This document shows, one piece after another, positions 1 to 6,436 of a stretch of DNA of 10,758 nt. Source of the DNA: JBBPYA01 sp038200385 (GTDB lineage Bacteria; Actinomycetota; Actinomycetes; Mycobacteriales; Geodermatophilaceae); assembly GCA_038200385.1 (NCBI GenBank), contig JBBPYA010000127.1, positions 1-10,758 of the forward strand, read 5' to 3'. Made by a program: the position numbers and the translations under genes. The notes beneath the pieces are model-generated. The model worked only from the letters and a program-made list of their open reading frames with translations, was not told where the DNA came from and searched no databases. Positions within the stretch are counted from its first letter, which is position 1. Every line of letters begins with the position of its first letter.

Positions 1-4
1 CCCG

Positions 5-1015
5 CTAGTTCACGAAGCCCTGGTCCTTGAGGTACTGCGCGGCGACGTCCTCGGGGAACTGACCGTCGACGTCGACTGAGGCGTTCAGCTGGGTCATCAG
101 GGCCTCGTCGATCGGCGCCGCGACGGCGTCGAGGATCTTGGCGACGTCCGGGTGCGCGGTGTTGAAGTCGTTGTTGATCTGCACCGCCGACAGGTAGCTG
201 ATGAATGCGCTCTGGCTGTCGTCCATCAGCGTCAGGTTCAGCGACTTGATGCGCCCGTCGGTGGTGAACACCTCGCCGAAGTTGCACGGGCTACCGTCGG
301 CGGTGGACTGGTAGATGATCGCGAACTCCTGGACGGTCTGCTTGTCCTTGGGCCAGGTGGCCCCGTAGGCGTTCTCGAAACGCACGATGCCGTCGTCCCG
401 CGACCCGAACGTGCTGTCCAGGCACAGCGTGGCCTGGTCCGGGTTCTGCTGCACGAACTTCGCGACGTCCTCGAGCGTCTTGAGCCCGTTCTGGCTGGCG
501 AAGTCGGCCCGGGTGGCCAGCCCGTAGGTGTCGTCGAATGGCGCCGGCTCGGTCCAGAACACGTTGTTCTTGGCCAGGTCCTCGTCCTTGACGGCCTGGT
601 ACTGCGCCATCGGGTCGTCGATCGGCTTGTCGTGCTTGAGGTAGTTGATGTACGCCGTCCCGGTGTACTCCCAGGCCGCGTCCACCTCGCCGGCCAGCAA
701 CGCGGTGCGGGCGCCGGCGGGGCTGGGCAGGTTCTCGGTCAGCTTGACCGAGGCGCCGGCCGCCTCCAGGGCCTGCTTGGCGATCTGGCCGAGGATCAGT
801 TGCTCGGTGAAGTCCTTGGAGCCGATCCGTACGTTGACGCCGGACAGGTCGAAGTTGTCGGCAAGCGACTCACCGGACCCTCCGGACCCGCCGGAGGCGT
901 CGGAGCCACTGCCCGATCCGGACCCGCCGGAGGTGCTGCTGCCGCAGGCGGTGGCCCCAAGGGTCAGCACGGCCACGATCGCCAGCCAGCGCAGGCGATT
1001 CGGTTTGCGTTGCAT
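5..1015 (-). CDS. Osmoprotectant (choline/glycine betaine-type) ABC transporter substrate-binding lipoprotein, OpuCC/ProX-like
   Basis: Predicted 336-aa extracytoplasmic receptor that captures a quaternary amine and delivers it to the two permeases encoded upstream. Residues 1-24 are a lipoprotein signal peptide: basic start, hydrophobic stretch, then an ATAC lipobox with Cys24 as lipidation site. A flexible Ser/Gly linker follows (25-50). The OpuAC-type domain starts near residue 61 with the family hallmark GSKDFTEQ (66-72) and continues with an ALLAGEVDAAWEYTGTA stretch (105-121), typical of the OpuCC/OsmX branch. Cys198 and Cys244 are the only cysteines in the mature domain and could form a disulfide. 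The ATG at 1015 is chosen because AAGGGA (minus strand, 1021-1026) lies 5 nt upstream and the signal peptide starts there; the frame is open further upstream but only as a shadow of the permease gene. Last gene of the operon, 40 bp after the permease stop. The exact ligand cannot be read from sequence. Confidence 0.93.
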   Translation of the reverse strand: MQRKPNRLRWLAIVAVLTLGATACGSSTSGGSGSGSGSDASGGSGGSGESLADNFDLSGVNVRIGSKDFTEQLILGQIAKQALEAAGASVKLTENLPSPAGARTALLAGEVDAAWEYTGTAYINYLKHDKPIDDPMAQYQAVKDEDLAKNNVFWTEPAPFDDTYGLATRADFASQNGLKTLEDVAKFVQQNPDQATLCLDSTFGSRDDGIVRFENAYGATWPKDKQTVQEFAIIYQSTADGSPCNFGEVFTTDGRIKSLNLTLMDDSQSAFISYLSAVQINNDFNTAHPDVAKILDAVAAPIDEALMTQLNASVDVDGQFPEDVAAQYLKDQGFVN

Positions 1016-1055
1016 GGTGGTCCCTTCGTCGAGGTCTGGTGGCACGGTGTGACTG

Positions 1056-1838
1056 TCAGAGGCCCTTCGGGCGCAGCAGGTCCTCGGCGATGCCGCCGAC
1101 CCAGTCCGCGAGGATGGCAAGGGCGGCGGCCCCCAGGCTGCCGACCGCCACGACGAGCGGGCGGCCCTGCGCCTGGCCGCTGGTGATGAAAAGCCCGAAC
1201 GTGCCGCCGCCGATGAACGCGGCCAGCACCGCGGTCGCCACGGTGAGCACGAGAGCGGTCCGGACGCCGGTGAGGAGGATGGGCACCGCCAGGGGCATCT
1301 CCACCCGCAGGAGCACCGCACGCTTGCTCATCCCCATGCCCCGGGCGGCCTTGACGACCCCGCGGTCGACCTGCTGCAGGCCCACCATGGTGCCGCGCAG
1401 TACCGGCAGCACGGCGTAGATGGCCATCCCGAGGATGGTGGCCCGCACGCCGTTGCGCAGCAGCAGGATGTAGATCGCGAACAGCAGCCCGATCGCAGGC
1501 ACGCCCTGCCCGATGTTCGCGACCGCGATGATGTACGGCGTCACGAGCCGGGCCCAGGGGCGAGTCAACGCGATGCCCAGCGGGATGGCGACGACGAGCG
1601 TCAGCGCGGTGGCCCACAGCGAGATCTGGATCTGCTCGCTGGCGGCCCGCTGGATGTTCGCGGCGTTGATGATCCGCCGTTCGATGTTGTCCAGGTCCTG
1701 GTTCTGGACGTACACGTACATCGCCAGGCACGCCAGCCCGACCGCCAGCGGTACGCCAAGGTAGCGCGCGAACCGCCAGGGCGACCCGGACGTGACCTCG
1801 ACGCGGGTGTCCGGCGCGCCGGTGGTCAGCGTGGTCAC
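1056..1838 (-). CDS. Osmoprotectant ABC transporter permease (ProW/OpuCB/OpuCD family), 260 aa
   Basis: Membrane subunit of the quaternary-amine importer, one of two in this operon. It has an N-terminal hydrophilic tail of about 26 residues, a first membrane segment near 28-44, an external loop, then the BPD_transp_1 domain (about 70-250) with several hydrophobic spans. The EAA loop that docks on the ATPase is visible around 163-183 (KAARGMGMSKRAVLLRVEMP). The GTG start at 1838 overlaps the stop of the ATPase gene in a GTGA quartet (1835-1838), and no strong Shine-Dalgarno is seen, so translation is probably coupled. It is longer than the partner permease (214 aa) because of the N-terminal tail, extra span and loop. 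Two different permeases with one ATPase and one lipoprotein is the OpuC layout and differs from the single-permease ProVWX system of enteric bacteria. Confidence 0.93.
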   Translation of the reverse strand: MTTLTTGAPDTRVEVTSGSPWRFARYLGVPLAVGLACLAMYVYVQNQDLDNIERRIINAANIQRAASEQIQISLWATALTLVVAIPLGIALTRPWARLVTPYIIAVANIGQGVPAIGLLFAIYILLLRNGVRATILGMAIYAVLPVLRGTMVGLQQVDRGVVKAARGMGMSKRAVLLRVEMPLAVPILLTGVRTALVLTVATAVLAAFIGGGTFGLFITSGQAQGRPLVVAVGSLGAAALAILADWVGGIAEDLLRPKGL

Positions 1839-3019
1839 GTCGGCGCGTCCGCGCCGGGCACCCTGTCGGACTCGGCCTGTGCGCGAAGTTCGCGGATCGC
1901 GGCCATGATCGTGTCCAGGTCCAGCGTGCCGGTATACGCGCCGCGCCGGTCGACGACGACAGCCACGCCGTTCGCGCTGAGCAGCATCTCCTGCAGCGCG
2001 TCGTTCAGCGTCGCGTGGCTGTCGATGGTGGCCTGGACCGGCGTACCGGCCGAGCCGAGGTCACGGGGCTGCTCGAGGTCTCGGGTGCCGATCCAGCGGG
2101 CGGGGCGGCGCTGCTCATCCAGGAGCAGCAGGTGGCTGCGGCCGGTCTGTTGCAGCTGCCGGCGGGCACCGTCGGTGGTCATCTCCGGCCCGATCGTGGG
2201 CCACTCGCCGGTGGCTACGCCGACCTCGTGCACCCGGGTCAGGTTCAGCCGCTTGAGCAGGATTCCCGAGCCGAGGAACTGGGTGACGAAGTCGCTGGCC
2301 GGGTTGGACAGGATCGTCTCGGGGGTGTCGTACTGAGCGATGGCCGAGCCGACCTGCAGGATCGCGATCCGGTCGCCCATCTTGATCGCCTCGTCGATGT
2401 CGTGGGTGACGAAGACGATGGTCTTGCGGATGTCCTCCTGGATGCGCAGGAACTCGTTCTGCAGGCGCTCCCGGGTGATCGGGTCGGTGGCGCCGAACGG
2501 CTCGTCCATCAGCATCACCGGTGGGTCGGCGGCCATCGCCCGGGCCACCCCGACCCGCTGCCGCTGTCCGCCGGACATCTCCTTGGGGTAGCGGTTCCGG
2601 TACGCCGCGGGATCCAGGCCAACCAGGTCGAGCAGTTCGTCGACCCGATCGTTGATCCGCTTGGCATCCCAGCCGAGCATCTTCGGGACGGTGCCGATGT
2701 TCTGCGCGATGGTCTGGTGCGGGAACAGCCCGATCTGCTGGATGACGTAGCCCATCCGGCGGCGCAGCTGGTCCGGGTCGACATGCGTCACGTCGTCGCC
2801 CTGGAGGAAGATCCGGCCCGAGGACGGCTCGATCAGCCGGTTGATCATTTCCAGGGTGGTCGTCTTGCCGCAGCCGGAGGGCCCTACCAGGATGACGATC
2901 TCGCCCTCGGGTACATCGAGGTCGATGCTGCTCACCGCCGGCGTCGGCTGCCCCGGGTACTGCTTGGTCAGGGCGTCCAGGCGGATCATCGGATGGCCGT
3001 TGGAAGTCGGTGGGGTCAC
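1835..3019 (-). CDS. opuCA: Osmoprotectant ABC transporter ATP-binding protein with C-terminal CBS domains (OpuCA/ProV-like)
   Basis: ATPase that powers the importer, 394 aa. Numbered from the GTG at 3019, it shows Walker A GPSGCGKTT (46-54), a Q-loop QQIGLFPH (94-101), signature MSGGQRQR (148-155), Walker B VMLMDEP (168-174) and switch His206 (VTHD). After about residue 260 comes a regulatory CBS region, clearest at 325-375 (TGTLDLDTIM). In OpuA-type transporters CBS domains sense ionic strength, so osmotic gating is likely. The D-loop reads GATDP where most relatives have GALDP. I chose GTG 3019 because it overlaps the upstream permease stop as GTGA and has GAGGA (minus strand, 3025-3029) 5 nt upstream. 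The ATG at 2989, giving 384 aa, lacks a Shine-Dalgarno but matches where many homologues begin, so it remains possible. Confidence 0.94.
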   Translation of the reverse strand: MTPPTSNGHPMIRLDALTKQYPGQPTPAVSSIDLDVPEGEIVILVGPSGCGKTTTLEMINRLIEPSSGRIFLQGDDVTHVDPDQLRRRMGYVIQQIGLFPHQTIAQNIGTVPKMLGWDAKRINDRVDELLDLVGLDPAAYRNRYPKEMSGGQRQRVGVARAMAADPPVMLMDEPFGATDPITRERLQNEFLRIQEDIRKTIVFVTHDIDEAIKMGDRIAILQVGSAIAQYDTPETILSNPASDFVTQFLGSGILLKRLNLTRVHEVGVATGEWPTIGPEMTTDGARRQLQQTGRSHLLLLDEQRRPARWIGTRDLEQPRDLGSAGTPVQATIDSHATLNDALQEMLLSANGVAVVVDRRGAYTGTLDLDTIMAAIRELRAQAESDRVPGADAPT

Positions 3020-3660
3020 AGCAGTCCTCGGGGGGTCGTGAGTCGGCCGAGCAGGGCCAGCAGGGCGTCCAGGACGAGCGCGACGAGGACGATGGCCACC
3101 GTTCCGATCACGATCTCGGGCACCGCGCGGACCGAGCCGATCGAACTCAGCCCGCTGAAGATGAGCTCCCCGAGTCCCGGGCCGGCGACGTAGGCACCGA
3201 TCGCGGCGATGCCGACGATCAGCACCGTCGCCACCCGCAGCCCGGACAGGATCACCGGGTAGGCCAGCGGCAGCTCGATCCGGAGCAGGCGCTGGGTCTT
3301 GGACATGCCCATCCCGGTCGCGGCGCGCACGACCGCCGGATCGACCTCGCGCAGCCCCGTGATCGTGTTGCGCACGATCGGCAGCAGCGCGTAGATGGCC
3401 AGCACGGTGATGGCGGCGGTCCAGCCCAGTCCCACGATCACGATCAGTGCCCCGAAGTAGGCCAGCGCCGGCACCGTGAACAGCGTGTTGACCGTGACGA
3501 GGACCACCGTCGCCGCGCGCGGCCTGCGGTACACCAGGACGGCCAGCGAGATGCCGAGCACGGTCGCCACCCCGACCGCGATACCCACCGCGATCAGGTG
3601 CTCCAGCGTCAGACCGAGCACGACGTCCCAGCGTCGTTGCAGGTAGGTGGAGATGGTCAT
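3016..3660 (-). CDS. Osmoprotectant ABC transporter permease (ProW/OpuCB/OpuCD family), 214 aa
   Basis: First gene of the minus-strand importer operon. It is a compact permease of usual OpuCB/OpuCD length, with hydrophobic segments near 22-44, 50-66, 69-92, 135-160 and 183-206. The EAA-type cytoplasmic loop that contacts the ATPase lies around 113-132 (RAATGMGMSKTQRLLRIELP), nearly the same as in the second permease, so the two probably form a heterodimeric channel. The ATG at 3660 has only a weak purine stretch (GAAGTAG) upstream. The start codon directly abuts one arm of an 8-bp inverted repeat in the leader, which could influence initiation. Its stop overlaps the start of the ATPase gene by 4 bp. 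Confidence 0.93.
   Translation of the reverse strand: MTISTYLQRRWDVVLGLTLEHLIAVGIAVGVATVLGISLAVLVYRRPRAATVVLVTVNTLFTVPALAYFGALIVIVGLGWTAAITVLAIYALLPIVRNTITGLREVDPAVVRAATGMGMSKTQRLLRIELPLAYPVILSGLRVATVLIVGIAAIGAYVAGPGLGELIFSGLSSIGSVRAVPEIVIGTVAIVLVALVLDALLALLGRLTTPRGLL
3025..3029 (-). promoter_or_regulatory. Ribosome binding site deciding the ATPase start
   Basis: GAGGA on the minus strand ends 5 nt before the GTG at 3019. No comparable purine run precedes the in-frame ATG at 2989. This, with the GTGA overlap, favours the longer ATPase. Confidence 0.55.
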
Positions 3661-3727
3661 CGCGGGCTACTTCGCACGTAGGTGTCCGCCCGTCTGCCGG
3701 TGTGCTGAGGTACTGCGCCAGCCCGCG
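3661..3727 (-). promoter_or_regulatory. Inverted repeat spanning the leader of the transporter operon
   Basis: CGCGGGCT at 3661-3668 and AGCCCGCG at 3720-3727 are perfect 8-bp complements. In the minus-strand transcript they would pair and bring the base immediately before the permease AUG into a GC-rich stem, with a loop of about 51 nt that includes the presumed ribosome binding region. Such a fold could lower initiation of the first permease. Function is inferred only, and in DNA this GC-rich an 8-bp match could be chance. Confidence 0.35.
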
Positions 3728-3741
3728 GCACGGGCAGCGGA

Positions 3742-3747
3742 AGTATA
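3742..3747 (-). promoter_or_regulatory. Candidate -10 element of the transporter operon
   Basis: TATACT on the minus strand is the best sigma-70-like -10 hexamer between the divergent genes and stands out in this GC-rich DNA. It would start a transcript with a leader of roughly 75 nt before the ATG at 3660. No good -35 hexamer is found at 16-18 bp, so an activator or a non-housekeeping sigma factor may be needed. Confidence 0.4.
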
Positions 3748-3780
3748 GAAAGGCGCCGGGGGGTGCGGTAGTACGCTGAG

Positions 3781-3809
3781 TTGGTCCGAAACCGCGGATT
3801 TCCTGTACG
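3781..3809 (+). promoter_or_regulatory. betC: Candidate promoter of betC
   Basis: TTGGTC (3781-3786) and TGTACG (3804-3809) are separated by exactly 17 bp and lie about 50 bp before the betC ATG. The -35 is fair and the -10 is weak. The spacer contains the imperfect palindrome at 3788-3802, so repressor control at this site would be plausible. Confidence 0.3.
3788..3802. promoter_or_regulatory. Imperfect palindrome, possible operator between the divergent genes
   Basis: GAAACCGCGGATTTC has GAAA/TTTC outer arms and a CCGCGG core, with 5 of 7 base pairs symmetrical. A second exact palindrome, TTCCGGAA, lies at 3819-3826, and ATTTCC occurs twice 19 bp apart (3798 and 3817). A BetI-like (TetR family) or other choline-responsive repressor could bind here. 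No such regulator is encoded in the window. Confidence 0.25.
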
Positions 3810-3857
3810 GAGCCACATTTCCGGAAGAACGCCGCCCCCCTGCGCGAAAGAACCCTG

Positions 3858-5414
3858 ATGGCCGGTCGACGCCCCGCCAAGCCGAACATCCTCCTTGTGA
3901 TGGCTGATCAGATGTCGGCAGCGTTTCTGCCGGTCTACGGTCACCCCGTCGTCCACGCTCCGGCCCTGGACCGGCTCGCGGCCGGCGGCGTGGTCTTCAC
4001 CGCGGCGTACTCCAACAGCCCGCTGTGTGCGCCGGCCCGCTTCGCGATGGTCAGCGGCCAGCGCAACACCCGGATCGGCGCCTACGACAACGCCTCGGAG
4101 CTGCGCGCCTCGGTGCCGACGTTCGCCCACCATCTGCGTTCGCTGGGGTACCGGACGACGCTGTGCGGGAAGATGCACTTCGTCGGCCCGGACCAGCTGC
4201 ACGGGTTCGAGCGCCGGATCACCACCGACATCTATCCGGCCGACTTCGGGTGGACCCCGAACTGGGACGACCCGCAGGGCCGCTTCGACCGCTGGTTCCA
4301 CAACATGGACAGCGTCGTCAACGCCGGGATCGCCGAGGCGACCAACCAGCTGGACTTCGACGACGAGGTCGGCTTCCAGGCGGTCCGGGAGCTGCGCGAT
4401 GCCGCCCGCACCTCGCAGGACCGCCCCTGGTTCCTCACGGTGTCCTTCACCCACCCGCACGACCCGTACGCGATGCGCCAGCGGTACTGGGACCGTTACC
4501 GGCACGAGGACATCGACCTGCCCCGGGTCGACGCCGGTGACGTGGACCCCGACCCGCACAGCGCGCGGCTGCGCCTGGTCTCGGCGATGGACGCCGTCGA
4601 CATCACCGAGGAGATGGTCCGCAACGCCCGGCACGCCTACTACGCGGCGATCTCCTACGTCGACGAGTGGCTCGGGCTGCTGCTGGAGACGCTCGAGGCC
4701 ACCGGGATGGTGGACAACACCGTGGTCCTGTTCACCGCGGACCACGGCGACCATCTGGGCGAGCGTGGGCTCTGGTACAAGATGTCCTTCTTCGAACCGG
4801 CGGCCCGGATCCCGCTGGTGATCGCAGCACCAGGTGCCGACCGGGGGGTGGCCGCGCCCGACCTGGTCTCGCTGTACGACGTGCTGCCCACGCTGGTCGA
4901 GCTCGGCGGCGGTGACCCGGCCGGCGACCTGGGCCACCCGGTGGACGGGACCAGCCTGGTCCCGCAGCTGCAGGGGCACCGCGACCCGGACCGGACCGTG
5001 CTCGGGGAGTACCTCGGGGAGGGCGCGGTCGCCCCGATCTTCATGATCCGGCGTCGGCAGTGGAAGTACGTGTGGTCGGCCCCGGACGGCGCGCAGCTGT
5101 TCGATCTGTCCGCCGACCCGTACGAGCGGCGCAACCTGGCCGGCCGTCCGGAGCTGGCCGACCTGGTCGCGGGGCTGCGCGCTGAGGTCGACCGGAACTG
5201 GGACCACGAGCGGATCCGCTGCGACGTCGTGGACAGCCAGCGGGCCCGCCGGGTGGTCGACCACGCATTGCGTACCGGCCGCTACGTGCCCTGGGACCAT
5301 GTCCCGCTGCCGGACAGCGCGAACCAGTACATGCGCAACCACCTGGACCTCAACCTCGTGGAGGCCACCCGCCGGTTCCCCCGGCCGATCTCGGAGCACC
5401 AGGGCGTCATCTGA
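3858..5414 (+). CDS. betC: Choline sulfatase
   Basis: Hydrolyses choline-O-sulfate to choline and sulfate (EC 3.1.6.6) in the cytoplasm, feeding choline to glycine betaine synthesis or to sulfur and carbon supply. The 518-aa protein has no signal peptide. Type I sulfatase signatures are in order: metal-ligand Asp17 (MADQ), the formylglycine motif CAPAR with Cys57, GKMHF with Lys105 and His107, SFTHPHDP (196-203), and TADHGDH with Asp295/His296 followed by Lys308. The family-specific stretch around Cys57 (NSPLCAPARFAMVSGQRNT, 53-71) and the C-terminal choline-sulfatase domain (about 460-510, with DSAN and HLDLN) separate it from generic arylsulfatases. Start ATG 3858 is preceded by GAAAGAA. 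A formylglycine-generating enzyme must act on Cys57 and is not in the window. It is divergent from the quaternary-amine importer, which fits joint use of imported choline-O-sulfate. Confidence 0.95.
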   Translation: MAGRRPAKPNILLVMADQMSAAFLPVYGHPVVHAPALDRLAAGGVVFTAAYSNSPLCAPARFAMVSGQRNTRIGAYDNASELRASVPTFAHHLRSLGYRTTLCGKMHFVGPDQLHGFERRITTDIYPADFGWTPNWDDPQGRFDRWFHNMDSVVNAGIAEATNQLDFDDEVGFQAVRELRDAARTSQDRPWFLTVSFTHPHDPYAMRQRYWDRYRHEDIDLPRVDAGDVDPDPHSARLRLVSAMDAVDITEEMVRNARHAYYAAISYVDEWLGLLLETLEATGMVDNTVVLFTADHGDHLGERGLWYKMSFFEPAARIPLVIAAPGADRGVAAPDLVSLYDVLPTLVELGGGDPAGDLGHPVDGTSLVPQLQGHRDPDRTVLGEYLGEGAVAPIFMIRRRQWKYVWSAPDGAQLFDLSADPYERRNLAGRPELADLVAGLRAEVDRNWDHERIRCDVVDSQRARRVVDHALRTGRYVPWDHVPLPDSANQYMRNHLDLNLVEATRRFPRPISEHQGVI

Positions 5415-6234
5415 GCGATCCAGCGCAGCCGGCCCTCCGGCGGCCGGCGGCCGAATCCGGGCTCAGCCCACGGCCGCGCCGACCAGCACCCCCAGGCCGT
5501 AGGTGACTGCGGCCGCCGCCGCGCCGACGAGCCCGGTACACCAGGGCCAGCTCGTAGGCCCCGACGTCCAGCAGCGGCACGGCGTCGGCCGTCGCCGTAC
5601 CCGGGGCCGAGGCGGCCAGGAGCTCACGCTGCGAGCGGACCGAGAGGTACTCCCCGGCGCCCATCGACAGCGCCCCAGCTAGCAGCCCGGCCAGGCCGGT
5701 CAGGCCGGTCAGCAGGACCGTCGCGTTGGAAACCCCGCCACCGCTGACCCCGAGGACGAGGGCGAGGTTGCTGACCAGACCGTCGTTGGCCCCGAACACC
5801 GCGGCCCGGAAGGTGCCCGACACCGCGGCCCGGCCGCGGGCAGCCAGCCCGCGCACCACCTCGGCGTGGATCTGCTCGTCGGCGGCCATGGCCTCGGTGG
5901 CGTCGAGATCGCCCTCGTACGGCGACCTGCCCTCCGCGCGTTGCGCCAGCGCGAGCACGAAGACCGAGCCGAACCGGCGGGCCAGCCACGTCAGCAGGGT
6001 GCTGCGCATGCTGGCCCGGGCCGGGCGCCCCCCGCGATCGCCGAGCAGCCGCTCCCAGTGCGCGGCGTGCCGGCTCTCCGCCCGGGCGAGCGCCAGCAGG
6101 ATCTCCCGCTCCTCCCCCTCCCGCCGGGCGGCCAGCTCGCGGTACACCGCTGCCTCGCTGCGTTCCTCGGCCAGGAAGCGTCGCCAGCGCCGTAGCACGG
6201 CGGCCGGAACCGGGACGCCGCCCTGCATCGTCAT
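5407..6234 (-). CDS. Ferritin-like/VIT1 (CCC1-family) metal transporter with a broken C-terminus; probable pseudogene or truncated form
   Basis: The ORF encodes 275 aa. Residues about 10-135 form a ferritin-like (rubrerythrin/MbfA-type) domain with carboxylate and histidine ligand candidates Glu24, Glu27, Glu53, His56, Glu120 and His123. Residues 144-207 are the first half of a VIT1 membrane domain: FGANDGLVSNLALVLGVSG, then a second span ending AGEYLSVRSQREL. Intact relatives continue after ELALVYRAR (228-236) with a cytoplasmic metal-binding helix and three more spans. Here those are missing: from about residue 236 the frame gives an Arg/Gly-rich tail unlike any membrane protein, while a last span is readable in another frame (5463-5534). 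Roughly 90-110 residues seem to be lost. The ORF tail crosses a terminator-like hairpin and overlaps the end of betC by 8 bp. Intact homologues move Fe2+/Mn2+ across the membrane; this version probably cannot. ATG 6234 or 6228 could start it. Confidence 0.8.
   Translation of the reverse strand: MTMQGGVPVPAAVLRRWRRFLAEERSEAAVYRELAARREGEEREILLALARAESRHAAHWERLLGDRGGRPARASMRSTLLTWLARRFGSVFVLALAQRAEGRSPYEGDLDATEAMAADEQIHAEVVRGLAARGRAAVSGTFRAAVFGANDGLVSNLALVLGVSGGGVSNATVLLTGLTGLAGLLAGALSMGAGEYLSVRSQRELLAASAPGTATADAVPLLDVGAYELALVYRARRRGGGRSHLRPGGAGRRGRGLSPDSAAGRRRAGCAGSLR
5428..5448. terminator. Bidirectional terminator-like hairpin between betC and the VIT1 gene
   Basis: GCCGGCC (5428-5434) and GGCCGGC (5442-5448) are a perfect 7-bp inverted repeat with a 7-nt loop, 14 nt after the betC stop and 15 nt after the presumed ancestral VIT1 stop at 5463. 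There is no clear T-run, as is common in actinobacteria. Confidence 0.5.
5463..5534 (-). pseudogene. Out-of-frame remnant of the last VIT1 transmembrane helix
   Basis: On the minus strand, in a frame different from the ORF above, codons from about 5534 down to the TGA at 5463-5465 read GLVGAAAAAVTYGLGVLVGA and then AVG-stop. This is the usual C-terminal helix and ending of VIT1-family proteins. It abuts the ELALVYRA segment directly, so the intervening spans were deleted by a length not divisible by three. The TGA at 5463 is probably the ancestral stop. Confidence 0.7.
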
Positions 6235-6425
6235 GGCCTGAGCCTAGGAACCCGCGAACCCGGTGCTGAACCGCGCTCCCCGGCCGACCCCGGCGGTCCC
6301 GGCGCGCGGAGCGGGGCAACCCGCCCCAGCGGGACGCGTCTGCAGGTTGTGACGGTGCCAGCACCTACGGTTGGCAGCGCACTACCGCACGGCGGGCCGC
6401 TAGGGCAGCGCCAAGCTGAACCCAC

Positions 6426-6430
6426 GGAGG
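6426..6430 (+). promoter_or_regulatory. Strong ribosome binding site deciding the GTG start at 6437
   Basis: A perfect GGAGG lies 6 nt before the GTG at 6437 and fixes the start of the GHKL ATPase gene. In the gap upstream (6235-6436) I see no convincing promoter. The gap does hold TTGTGA at 6347-6352 and a short palindrome, GGTGCCAGCACC, at 6354-6365. Confidence 0.7.
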
Positions 6431-6436
6431 TCGCTC

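Noticed and set aside
152..1186. Long plus-strand ORF opposite the lipoprotein gene
   Set aside because: Its protein is Val/Gly/Arg-rich with no recognisable motif and mirrors the codon bias of the real gene on the other strand; GC-rich shadow.
2015..3193. 392-codon plus-strand ORF opposite the ATPase
   Set aside because: Antisense shadow of a gene with complete ABC motifs; composition is Asp/Arg/His-rich low complexity with no domain.
3019..3889. N-terminal extension of the ATPase reading frame up to 3889
   Set aside because: It covers the permease gene in another frame and the start of betC, and has shadow-like Arg/Gly/Asp composition. The ABC domain starts just after 3019 with a ribosome binding site.
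3657..5399. 580-codon minus-strand ORF opposite betC
   Set aside because: betC has full catalytic motifs and a matching start; the antisense ORF is repetitive Val/Arg/Gly/His sequence typical of GC-rich shadows.
5407..5530. Simple one-base frameshift (sequencing error) in the VIT1 gene
   Set aside because: A single indel would leave the missing middle helices readable in another frame. No such sequence exists between 5463 and 5560, so a real deletion or a larger assembly loss is needed.
6345..6371. Promoter TTGTGA/TACGGT before the GHKL gene
   Set aside because: The spacing is only 13 bp, too short for a sigma-70-type promoter, and no alternative sigma consensus fits well.
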